NCBI GenBank assembly: GCA_965279075.1
Contig: CBDIHI010000010.1
Location: 186,001 to 250,000 of the forward strand
DNA length: 64,000 nucleotides
From: SZAS-79 sp965279075
Lineage (GTDB): Bacteria > Pseudomonadota > Gammaproteobacteria > Burkholderiales > SG8-39
Reading direction: 5' to 3'
Shown here: positions 42,489-52,100 of the stretch, one piece after another
Layout of the letters: each line of letters opens with the position of its first letter
Numbering within the stretch: position 1 is the first letter of the stretch
Made by a program: the position numbers and the translations under genes
The notes under the pieces: model-generated
Told to the model about the DNA's origin: nothing
What the model saw: only the letters and a program-made list of their open reading frames with translations
Database searches by the model: none

Positions 42489-43473
42489 ACCCGTGGCGCG
42501 TCCGGTTCGCGTGGTGCGGGCAGGGAGTCGCCCGCCTGTGCCCGCGCGCGCGCCGGGCGTCCCGGGCATGGGCCGGTTCGACCACTCGCGCTACGTGTCG
42601 ATGACGATGGAGTTCCGCTGCAACCTGAAGTGCGTGCACTGCATGATCGAGGGCACGATGGACCGCCTCGCGCCGCAAACCTTCGAGCAGTTCCGCAGCC
42701 TGCTGGAACACAATGCGCGGACGTCCGAATGGGACGGCCTGATCCTGACCGGCTCCGAGATTACGCTGCACAAGGACCTGCCCAAATGGGCCCGGATGGC
42801 CCGCGAGAACGGGTTTTCGCATGTCCGGATCCAGACCCATGGCATGCGGTTGTCCAGCCGGAGCTATTGCGAGGACCTGCTCGATGCCGGGGTCGACGAG
42901 TTCTTCATCAGCATCTGCGCGGGGGAAGCGGCAGTCCACGACGCCATCACGACCGTGCCGGGATCCTTTGCCAAGACGCTGCGCGGGCTTGAGATCCTCG
43001 ACGAATTCGAGGGCGCGACGACGATCACGAACACAGTCGTTACCTCGGAGAGCTTCCGCCACCTGCCGGGGCTGGTCGAGCGGCTTGCGCCTTTGCGGCG
43101 ACTCGCGCAGATGGAATTCTGGTTCTATTTCCCCATGAGCGAACGGGACGACAAGGGGCTGGTCGCCTCCCATATCGAGGCGCGGCCGCCGTTGCTGGCT
43201 GCAATTGCGCGGGCACAGGCATTGGGGCGGGGGGTGGAAGTGAAGAACTTTCCCGAGTGCCTCCTGGGGGAGGTCCGGGGGGCGCTTTACAACGACCAGC
43301 CCAAGCTGTTCATCGATCCGGCGTTCTGGGACGAATTCATGCGCAACGGGTTCTACCAGTGCGTACACAGGGAGCAGTGCGCTTCGACCCAGTGCCTGGG
43401 CCTGAACAGCGCCTATGTCAGCAAGTTCGGGAATCATGCGGGCGAACTGAAACCCTTCCCACGGAGCGACTAG
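42475..43473 (+). CDS. Radical SAM protein with C-terminal cysteine cluster
   Basis: A 332-aa radical SAM enzyme. The [4Fe-4S]-SAM motif CNLKCVHC (Cys49, Cys53, Cys56; C-x3-C-x2-C) follows the EFR strand as usual; LTGSEITLHKDLPKWARMA is the SAM-contacting GGE-like strand and helix. The C-terminal part has Cys262, Cys296, Cys302 and Cys307, enough for an auxiliary iron-sulfur cluster of the SPASM/Twitch kind. The reaction is unknown. ATG 42475 overlaps the end of the previous gene by 14 bases; a GTG at 42466 is an alternative. Residues 1-35 are Pro/Arg-rich and probably flexible. Confidence 0.85.
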   Translation: MGPSEPVARPVRVVRAGSRPPVPARAPGVPGMGRFDHSRYVSMTMEFRCNLKCVHCMIEGTMDRLAPQTFEQFRSLLEHNARTSEWDGLILTGSEITLHKDLPKWARMARENGFSHVRIQTHGMRLSSRSYCEDLLDAGVDEFFISICAGEAAVHDAITTVPGSFAKTLRGLEILDEFEGATTITNTVVTSESFRHLPGLVERLAPLRRLAQMEFWFYFPMSERDDKGLVASHIEARPPLLAAIARAQALGRGVEVKNFPECLLGEVRGALYNDQPKLFIDPAFWDEFMRNGFYQCVHREQCASTQCLGLNSAYVSKFGNHAGELKPFPRSD

Positions 43474-43797
43474 TACCCGGCCCCTTGTGGAGGGGGGTTA
43501 GTTTATTAATTACAGTTAGTTAAGTTCGCTTCTCTGGCCTTGGCTGAGGTGTCGGGAGGGACCGCGAACCGTGCCGCATGCCGGTAGTCCCAAGACCCCA
43601 TCACAATTGTTTGCAAATTTCAACAGGCCAAGCGCGAATATTTGCGGTCGAACGCGTGAATTGTTCCGATATTCTTCATGCACTTACCGTGAACCTGACA
43701 TATAGTTGGCCTTGGAAATAAGATGCCCGTCGCCGTGCATCAGTGGCGTTGAAATCTTTGTTTTGGTTGCGGTAGTGCAGTTTCAGGGGGGATACGT
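43474..43797 (+). promoter_or_regulatory. AT-rich 324-base gap before sapC: promoter region, one doubtful small ORF
   Basis: This is the longest gene-free stretch in the window and is clearly richer in A and T than its surroundings. TATAGT at 43701-43706 is a good -10 candidate without a strong -35, and TTGAAA at 43749-43754 is a -35 candidate without a good -10. An ORF at 43578-43721 could encode 47 residues ending TYSWPWK; its codon use (many A/T third positions) does not match the genes around it and its SD is too distant, so I do not call it a gene, but the paired tryptophans next to a halogenase deserve a note. Confidence 0.4.
43481..43509 (+). terminator. Weak terminator behind the radical SAM gene
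   Basis: CCCCT (43481-43485) and AGGGG (43491-43495) form a five-base stem with a TGTGG loop, followed by a T-rich stretch containing GTTTATTAATT. The stem is short and the T tract is interrupted. Confidence 0.35.
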
Positions 43798-44622
43798 TTG
43801 GCCACTTTGCTGTTTTACGAAAAGCCCGTCCAGCTGAATGCGGACGTTCATCGCAACGCGCGCCTCGGAACGGGGGGTGGCGACTTTTCCTTCGCCGAGA
43901 AGACCAACTCCATCCCGCTTGCGGCCGTCGAGTTCTTCGACACGGCTCGCGAATACCCGATCGCCTTCACGGGCAAGGAGGGCGGCCCGCTGTTCCCGAT
44001 CGCACTGATGGGGGTGCGGCAGAACGAGAACCTGTTCGTGTCCCCCGAGGGCAAGTGGGAGGGCCGCTACATCCCCGCCTTTGTGCGCCGGTACCCTTTC
44101 GTGCTTGCCGAGAAGCAGGATGCGGAGGACTTCAACGTTTACCTTGACGAGGCCTTTCCGGGTTTCGGAGCTGCGACTGGCGAGCGGCTGTTTACCGATG
44201 CCGGGGAGCACACCCCGCTGCTAAAGCAGGCGCTTGAATTCCTCGGCACCTACCAGGGTGAAATCAAGCGCACGCGATTGTTCGTCGAGCGCCTGCAGGC
44301 GCTCGATCTCCTGATTCCCCGGGTCCTCGAGGTCGTCCGAAAGGACCAGACTTCGGCGGTCCTGCAGGGATTCAGTGTCGTGGACGAAGGTCGCCTGCTT
44401 GCGCTGGGCGACGCGCAGTTGCTTGAGCTTGCGCGCAGTGGCCTCCTGGCTTGGATCTATGCCCACCTGATGTCACTCGGGAACGTGTCCGGGCTCGCGT
44501 CCAGGTTGGACGGCAGGCTGGCAGTGGCTGTCGAGCAGCCTGGGGCAGCGCAGGCGGAAGCTCCCGCGGCTTCCGCGGAAGCCGCCCCGGCGCCGGCGGC
44601 AACGAAGCGCAAGCGGCAGTAG
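43798..44622 (+). CDS. SapC family protein
   Basis: A 274-aa protein matching the SapC family, originally named from the Campylobacter S-layer locus. It has the N-terminal HRNARL segment, the NSIPLAAVEFFDTAREYPIAF strand pair, PIALMGVRQNENLFV, GRYIPAFVRRYPFVL and a C-terminal SVVDEGRLLALGD block; the last 25 residues are an Ala/Pro-rich tail ending in KRKRQ. The start is TTG 43798 behind AGGGGGGAT. SapC genes are frequently found beside tryptophan-halogenase-family and oxygenase genes, and the family has no proven biochemical function. It stands between the halogenase island and the secretion genes. Confidence 0.87.
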   Translation: MATLLFYEKPVQLNADVHRNARLGTGGGDFSFAEKTNSIPLAAVEFFDTAREYPIAFTGKEGGPLFPIALMGVRQNENLFVSPEGKWEGRYIPAFVRRYPFVLAEKQDAEDFNVYLDEAFPGFGAATGERLFTDAGEHTPLLKQALEFLGTYQGEIKRTRLFVERLQALDLLIPRVLEVVRKDQTSAVLQGFSVVDEGRLLALGDAQLLELARSGLLAWIYAHLMSLGNVSGLASRLDGRLAVAVEQPGAAQAEAPAASAEAAPAPAATKRKRQ

Positions 44623-44730
44623 CGAGGGCAGGCAAGGCAGGCAATGTCGGGGCAGGCCGCAGCATATTCAGCTGTCGGCGCATGCAGCATAAAACCGCGA
44701 AGTTGTTACAACTAAAAGGCGGAATCAGGA

Positions 44731-46080
44731 ATGCAGAGTGCAAGCAGGCGAAAGTGCCTGGGGTGGGGGGGCTTGGTGCTGGCCGTGGGTGTGTTCGCGC
44801 ACGTGCCGGCCCTCGCAGAAGACCTGGCCGATATCTATTCGCTGGCCCGCCAGAACGACCCCAAGTACAACGCGGCCCGCTACGAATTCGAGGCTGCGGC
44901 CTATGCCGAACCCCAGGCCCTGGCGGCCCTGCTGCCCACCGCCGGGTTCGAGATTACCCGCGCGAGCACCCGCCAGAACATCTTGAGCAGCAGGAACGCA
45001 GTGTTCGCGACGGGCTCTACCCAGTTCCCGACAGACAACCAGACGCTGACGCTCACCCAGCCGATCTTCAAGCTTTCCGCGTGGCGAGGCTACGAGCAGG
45101 CCAAGGCCAAGGTGAAGCAGGCAGCCGCAACATACAGTGCCGCGGAGCAGGACCTCATGCTGCGCACCGCGACCGTGTATCTGGGTGTGCTCGCGGCGCG
45201 CGACGCACTGGCGTTCGCGGGAGCTGAGCGCGACGCGATCAAGCGCCAGCTGGACCTCGTCCAGCAGCGGTTCACCAGCGGCCTCGTCGCAATCGCCAAC
45301 CTGCACGACGCCAAGGCCCGCTATGCGATCAAGGACGCCGACGTCGTGGCCGCGCGCATCGACTTCGACGACAAGGTCCAGGCGCTGCGCGAAATGACCG
45401 GACGGGTGGCCGGCAGCCTCAAGGCGGTGCGCGAAGCGATCCCACTGGACGGCCCCGAGCCCAATAACATGGACCACTGGGTCGAGTCGGCGCAACGCCA
45501 GAACCTGCTGCTGCAGGCGCGCAGGCACGCGGTCGAAGTCGCGCAGCAGGAAGTTTCGCGCCAGCGGGCCGGGCACTCCCCGGTCCTCGACCTCGTAGTC
45601 ACGCAGAACCGCAAGGACACCGGTGGCAGCCTGTTCGGTGGCGGAAGCGACGTTTCGACCACGGACGTGATGCTTCGCCTCAACGTGCCGATCTATGCGG
45701 GCGGGCTGGTGTCGGCGGTGTCCGGCGAGGCGGCCAAGCGCTACCAGGGATCCCTTGAGGACCTGGAACGGGACATCCGGCAGACCGAGCGGCAAACGAG
45801 GGCGGCCTTCCAGGGGGTCACCGGCGGGGCGGTCAGGGTGCAAGCCCTCGCGCAGGGCGTCATCTCTTCGGAGAGCGCACGCGAACTCAAGACGGAGGGC
45901 TACAAGGCGGGGCTCGAGACGATCCTGCAGGTGCTCGACGCGGAACGGGACCTTTACGCGGCGAAGCGTGATTCCGCCAGGGCGCGGTACGACCTTCTGC
46001 TGAACCGGCTGCGCCTGAAACAGTCAGTGGGCACGTTGAGCGACGCGGATCTCGCGGCGATAAACGGATTGCTCCAGTAA
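44731..46080 (+). CDS. tolC: TolC-family type I secretion outer-membrane protein
   Basis: A 449-aa outer-membrane efflux/secretion channel. Signal peptide is LGWGGLVLAVGVFAHVPALAED (cleavage near residue 29). The mature start DLADIYSLARQNDPKYNAARYEFEAA is typical TolC, followed by the two internal OEP repeats with long coiled helices (QAKAKVKQAAATYSAAEQDL; LDVEQ-like LQVLDAERDLYAAKRDSARARYDLLLNRLRLK) and VPIYAGGLVS. It precedes the giant surface-protein gene by 20 bases, so it is most likely the export channel for that product with an ABC transporter and fusion protein encoded elsewhere. Confidence 0.92.
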   Translation: MQSASRRKCLGWGGLVLAVGVFAHVPALAEDLADIYSLARQNDPKYNAARYEFEAAAYAEPQALAALLPTAGFEITRASTRQNILSSRNAVFATGSTQFPTDNQTLTLTQPIFKLSAWRGYEQAKAKVKQAAATYSAAEQDLMLRTATVYLGVLAARDALAFAGAERDAIKRQLDLVQQRFTSGLVAIANLHDAKARYAIKDADVVAARIDFDDKVQALREMTGRVAGSLKAVREAIPLDGPEPNNMDHWVESAQRQNLLLQARRHAVEVAQQEVSRQRAGHSPVLDLVVTQNRKDTGGSLFGGGSDVSTTDVMLRLNVPIYAGGLVSAVSGEAAKRYQGSLEDLERDIRQTERQTRAAFQGVTGGAVRVQALAQGVISSESARELKTEGYKAGLETILQVLDAERDLYAAKRDSARARYDLLLNRLRLKQSVGTLSDADLAAINGLLQ

Positions 46081-46083
46081 ACA

Positions 46084-46103
46084 AAGGAAGGAGGACGACT
46101 TTG
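46084..46103 (+). promoter_or_regulatory. Strong ribosome binding site deciding a TTG start
   Basis: AAGGAAGGAGG (46084-46094) is an extended SD followed by six bases and TTG at 46101. No ATG or GTG in the same frame offers a comparable site; the next in-frame ATG is about 20 codons on and would cut into the LEPR-XLL N-terminus. Confidence 0.75.
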
Positions 46104-49100
46104 GCTCTCTCGAAGGTAGCTGCAGTCGTAGCGAACTTCGCGGCCCGCGTGGCCAAGGGGATGCGCTCGTCCAAGTTGCAGCCGCCGATGCGGCGCAAGG
46201 CGCTGTTCGAGGCCCTGGAGCAGCGCTTCCTGTTGTCTGCGGAAGCGTTGATCCCGCCGCCGCCGCCGCCGGCCCAGCCGCCAGCGGCGATTGAAGCGCC
46301 GCTTAATCCAGATGCCGCCCGGCTGACAGCGTCATCTGCGCCGGTCGAATATACCCTCCAGGGGGCCGAGCAGCCGGCGATCGTCCTGCAGGCGGGCGGA
46401 GATGCGGCCGAGGCGGACCCCGGCGGGGTCCTGGCAACTACGCCGACCATCGTGCAGATCGATTCGGCGCTCGCGGCGGCGACCGCCGGCTCGGATGTGA
46501 TCGATGCGAATGCCAAGGCCGTCGCTGACGCCAAGGATGCCGCAGCGAAGGCTCTTGCGAAGGGGGATGCGGCGACGTCGGAAGGCGCCCCGACGCTGCA
46601 ACCTGTCGCTGCAACGGTAACGCCGACACAGATTTCACTCTCGGCCTATGCGGCCTTCGTGCAGACCCGTCCCGCGGCGAGTCAGGTGGTGATCGTCGAT
46701 GCGGCGATATCCAATTACCAGGATCTGCTCAAGAGTCTGGCAAGTTTTGGTGCGACGGCTTCGCAGGCGGCACCTGCAGTGCCGGTCACGGTCGAACAGG
46801 CACCCGCGCAGGAGTCCGATCCAGCCCCGGTGAGCCCGCTGTCCGGCATCGAGGCATTGCCGGGTGCGGTTGGCGTCCAGTCTGTTTCCCAGGTCGCGCC
46901 GGTGGTGGATGCCGGCCCCCAAATCCAGGTCTCGCGCTACGGAGATATCGAGGTCGTGGTCCTGGATTCGCGCTACGACGGCGTTGCGCAGGTGAGCGAG
47001 ATCCTCGCGCCCTATCAGGGGCTGGCTGCGGTCCAGGTGCTTTCCCATGGAGCGAGCGGAACGCTGCGGCTTGGCAGCAGCACCCTGAACGAAGGAAAAC
47101 TGGAGCAGGACAGGGCGCGCGTAGCGGTCTGGGGTGGGGCGTTGCGGCCGGGCGGCGATATCCTGCTCTATGGATGTGACGTGGCCATGGGGGTCGAAGG
47201 TGTGGAATTCGTCGGCCGGCTCGCGGCGATTACCGGCGCCGACGTGGCTGCCTCTACAGACCGCACCGGCGCAGCATCTGCAGGTGCGGACTGGACGCTC
47301 GAGTACGCCACGGGCGTCGTGGAGAGCGAACCGTTATTCCAGGCGGCCGAGTTGTCGGAGTACGGCGGCCTGCTCACCGGGCTGGCGCCGGTCATCAGCG
47401 GAAGCACGGTGACTTTTACCGGTTCGGCAGGGGCGGACACGCTCCACCTGCGTGTGAACAGCAGCGGCGCGCTCGAGTACGAATGGGACGGCGAAGGTTC
47501 GTACACCACCCTGGCTGGGTTCACCCTGGCCACGGGCACCATCAACGCAGACCTTGCCGGTGGCGACGACGCGGTCATATTCGATTCCGGCCATGATTTC
47601 ACCTTCAGTGGCGGGATGAGCGTCCTGTCCGAGGCGATCACGGTCAGTACCGGCGTCGTGTTCAACACGGGCGCAGGCAACGTCACTTTCACGGCAACCG
47701 CCTCGGACGCTGCACAGGTGACCAGCGGCACGGTCGCGGCAAAGGCCGCCTCGATCCAGGTGCTCGGTAACATTACGGCGACTTCCGGCAATGTGACCAT
47801 CGCCGCTGGCGCGGTCCGGGACGTCGCGATCAGTGCTGGCATTCTGGTTCCGGTGCTCTCTCTCAACTCGTCTTCGAGTGCAACCGTCCTGGTCAGCGGC
47901 ACGGTGTCCACTTCGGGAACCGTTTCGATTTCCGCTACGACCAGCGGCAGCGTGAGCGGCACTGCCGCATTGTCGTCCTCCAATACCTTTTCCGACACCG
48001 CGATTGCGCATGTTACCGGCAGTATCACGGCCTCCGGCCTGCAGCTTAAGGCGTCGAGCTCGACCAGCTATGTTGCGAACTCCCTCGTGGCGACCAACCA
48101 GATTTCCGGCGACGTCAAAGCCTACATCGACGGCAGCGCGACTATCGGGGTCGGCTCGGGCGGGATGACGGTCGAGGCCAAGGACACGCTGTCTGCTTCT
48201 GCCGTATCGACCACTACGCCGTTCACCGTGCTCGGTTACAGCGCTCCGTTCAGCGTCTCAGTGGCGTCCGCGCAGAACCAGGTGACCCGGACAACCGAGG
48301 CCTCCGTCTCCGGCGCTACGGTCACGGTTACGAACGGGGATCTGAATGTGTCGGCTGTCAGGGACGAAACCGTCTCGGCGACAGCGAAGGCATGGGCAAA
48401 ATCGGCGTCGACTCCTTTCGTTGCGAATAACTCGGCGGTCAGCGTCGGCGGAACCTATACCGCGAACTACGTGCTTGGCGATGTCAGCGCGTTTGTCACA
48501 GGCAGCACCGTTACCACTGCGGGTGCTGGGAGCGACTTAGGCATTACGGCTACGGACACGTCGGTCGTCAACGCGAATTCCGAAGCTAGTGCGGTTGCGG
48601 GCTCCACCGTTCCGAATTTCGGTGGCACGGCGACATCGGCGGGTGCCGCCATAGCCTTCAACGCCATTGGCTGGGCGCCGGCGAATCTGGTCTACAAGAC
48701 GGTCGACGCGCTGGTCGGCACGAATATCGGCACGTCGCAGGCGGAGAATGTCCAGGCCTACGTTGTCAATTCGACGATCAGCTCGGGCGGGAACGTAACG
48801 GTAACCGCGACCTCGGATGCCGATCTCAATGCGACGGTCAGCAACGCGGTCAATGCAAGCGGGATGGTGGGCAGTTCTGCGACCAGCGGGATCGTCGCAA
48901 GCAACATGGTGAACAGCGCGGCGAAGGCTTACATCCAGGATGTGGCTACGGGTCGCACGCGCACGGTGACGGCGGCAGGAGCGGTCAATGTCACCGCCGA
49001 GGACAATGCGGGGATCTACGCCAACAGCAAGGTCGTCTCTTCGTCGATCAGTACCAGCGATGGCGCCGCTGCGTTGCAGGGGATCACCAATTTCTTCCTG

Positions 49101-52100
49101 CCGTCCGATTACAGTACATCGGATGGAATCGTCAGCCTCGACTTTGGCAAGCGCGTCAAGCTCGCGACGAATTTCGTTACTCCGGACTTCAACAGCAGCG
49201 ATGGAACCCAGGCACTCGTCGGCAATGCCACGATCGTGCGGTTGGCCGACGACTATGGGGTAGCGGACTTCACGACGGATTCGGGCAAGCGGTTGCTGGT
49301 TGCCGGAGACAAGGTGGAGGTGGCTGAGGGTTACGACGAGTTGATGGGTGTGGTGGGCGGCGTGTACCAGTACCTGGGTGCGCGTGGCCGGGTCGAGCTG
49401 GGCGTGCAGGACTACACGGATGCGACGAAGTGGAAGCTGATCGCGGGTGATGCGGGCAGCGCGTACCGTTATATCGGTACGACGGGCAGCCTGAACCTTG
49501 GGTTGCAGGACTACACGGACGCGGCGAAGTGGGTGAAGCTCGCGGGGACGCCGGGTGCGGTGTACCAGTACATGGGCACGACGCAGTCGCGGGATCTGGG
49601 TGCGCAGAATTACGGTGATCTAGGGCTGTGGAAGCCGGTGCTGGGGACGAACCTGGTGCCGCAGGGCAACAACATCAGCGCGTCGGATGCGATGGCGCTG
49701 GGCGGCCTGGTGGTGAGGAACGACGTGAGGAGTGATGTCGGGGCGTACGTTCTGAATGCGACGGTGACGGGTGGCAGTGTTGAGCTGACGGCGCTGGAGG
49801 ATGCGGTGTTGCGTGCGACGGCGGACAGTTCAGCCGAGGCCTCGGGCGGGAGCGCGTTCGGATCGGGCGCGACGCTTGCGGTGAACGCGACGATTGCGAC
49901 GAACCTTGTGCTCTCGCAGGCGAACGCCTACATCCAGGGCAGCACGGTGACGAGCACGGGTAGCGGGGCGATTGCGCTCGATGGGCAGAACACCTCGCAG
50001 ATCGATGCCAGGACGCTGAGTTCGACGAGCAGCGGGGGTACGGCGGCGGGGGTGGTGCTGGCCTTCAACACGATAGGCTGGCAATCGCAGAACGTGTTGT
50101 TCAACACGCTCGATGCGCTGGTGGGCTCGAACATCGGGACGGAGCAGGCGGCGCAGGCGAAGGCCTACGTGCTGGATTCGACGGTGAAGGCGGGCGGGGA
50201 CCTGACGCTGACGGCGAAGTCCGATGCGCAGCTGAGCGCGACGGTGGGCAACGAGGCGACCTCCTCGGCGATGGGGTTGATCAACGCCGCGGGTGCGGCG
50301 GGCAGCGGGGTGCTTGCGAGCAACATGGTGAGCAGCACGGCGCAGGCGTACATCACGTTCACGACCACGGGTTCGGTGACGGTGGGCGGGGCGCTGAAGG
50401 TGGATGCCGAGGACAACGCCGGGATCGATGCGAGTGCGAAGCTGGTGGCGTCCTCGACCTCGGTGAGCGATGGTGGCGTGAGCATTGCGAACAACATGCT
50501 CAACCAGTTGCTCGATGAGTACCAGTACACGAACAAGTCGGGTGCGCAGAACCTGAAGTTTGGCGACCGGGTGCGGCTGGCCGACGACACGCTGTCGACG
50601 CAGGGTGTGGCGGGCAAGGTGTACCAGTACATGGGCACGAGCGCTGCGGGCACGGGGCTGGACCTGACGACGCAGGACTACACGAACTATGGTTTGTGGA
50701 AGGAGCTCTCGCCGAGCAACCTGATTCCCGAGGGGATCACGGACGCGTTGCTTGAGTCCGAGGCGATGGCGGTGGGCGTGCTGGTGGTGCGAAACGACGT
50801 GAGGAGTGACGTCGAGGCGTACCTGAAGAACGTCACGGTGCGCGGCAACACGCTGGGCACGGTGGGTGCGGGGTCGGTGAGCATCACGGCGCTGGAGCAC
50901 GCGGCGATCTCGGCGCAGGACGAGAGCACGGTGACCTCGTCCGGGGGGATGTCGCTGAACGGGACGTTCGTGACGAACCTGGTGCTCTCGCAGGCCAATG
51001 CGTACATCCAGGCGAGCGACGTTCTGACGGTTGGCGACATCACGCTGGATGCGCAGAACATCTCGAATATCGACGCGACGGTGCTGGGGGCGAGTTCGAG
51101 CGGTGATGTGGCGGCGGGGCTGACGCTGGCGTTCAACACGATCGGCTGGGAATCGCAGAACCTGTTGTTCAACACGATCGATGCGCTGCTGGGCACGAGC
51201 ATCGGGACGGAGCAGCCGGCGCAGGTGAAGGCGTACATCGTCGACAGCACGATCAGTGCGGGCGGGAATCTGTCGCTGTCGGCGCAGTCCGATGCGCAGT
51301 TGAAGGCGCAGGTGGACAACCAGGCGGATTCGGGCGGGATGAGTGCAAGCGGGGTGCTCGCGAGCAACATGGTGAGCAGCCTGGCGAAGGCGTACATCGA
51401 TGACACGGCGGGTGCGGCGGCGGCGGTGACGGTGGGCGGTACGCTGACGGTCCATGCCGAGGATGCGTCCGGGGTGGCTGCGCGGAGCACGCTGCTGTCG
51501 GCCTCTTCGGCGAGCGATGCGGTGGACGTGCTGGGGCTGGCGAGGTCGTTGCTGGCGCGCATGGACGACTACAAGTACACGACCAAGTCGGGCGTGGTGA
51601 ACATAACGGGGCTGAGCGCGCCGGCGTTTACCAAGACGGCGGCGGCGACCGGTACGCAATCGGTTTCGGTGGCACCGGGCACGCAGGTGCAGCTGGCGGC
51701 GGGCTATCCGGAGGCGAAAGGCCTGGCGGGTGCGGTGTATCGGTACGTTGGTGCGACGGCGACGCTGGACCTGAACGCGCAGGACTACACGGACCTGTCG
51801 AAGTGGAGCCGTGTGAGTGCTGGGTTGCCTGACCGGGTGCGTGTGGCGGCGGACTACAGTTCGGCGCTTGCCGATGTGGGCAGCGTGTACCGGTACAAGC
51901 TGGGTTCGACGGCGAACCTGGATTTGGGTGCGCAGAACTACAAGGACACGACGAAGTGGGTGAAGATCACCCAGTCGGCGGCGGACTACATTCCCGAGGT
52001 TGGCAACTTCACGGCCTCTGACTCGACGGGTGTTGGCGGGTTGGTGGTGAGGAACGCGGTGAAGGGTGATGTGGCGGCGTACGTGAATCACGCCACGGTG

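Noticed and set aside
47540..47610. Possible RTX-type calcium-binding nonapeptides (AGGDDAVIF)
   Set aside because: Only a single GGDDA-like match is seen, without the tandem GGxGxDxLx series that defines RTX proteins.
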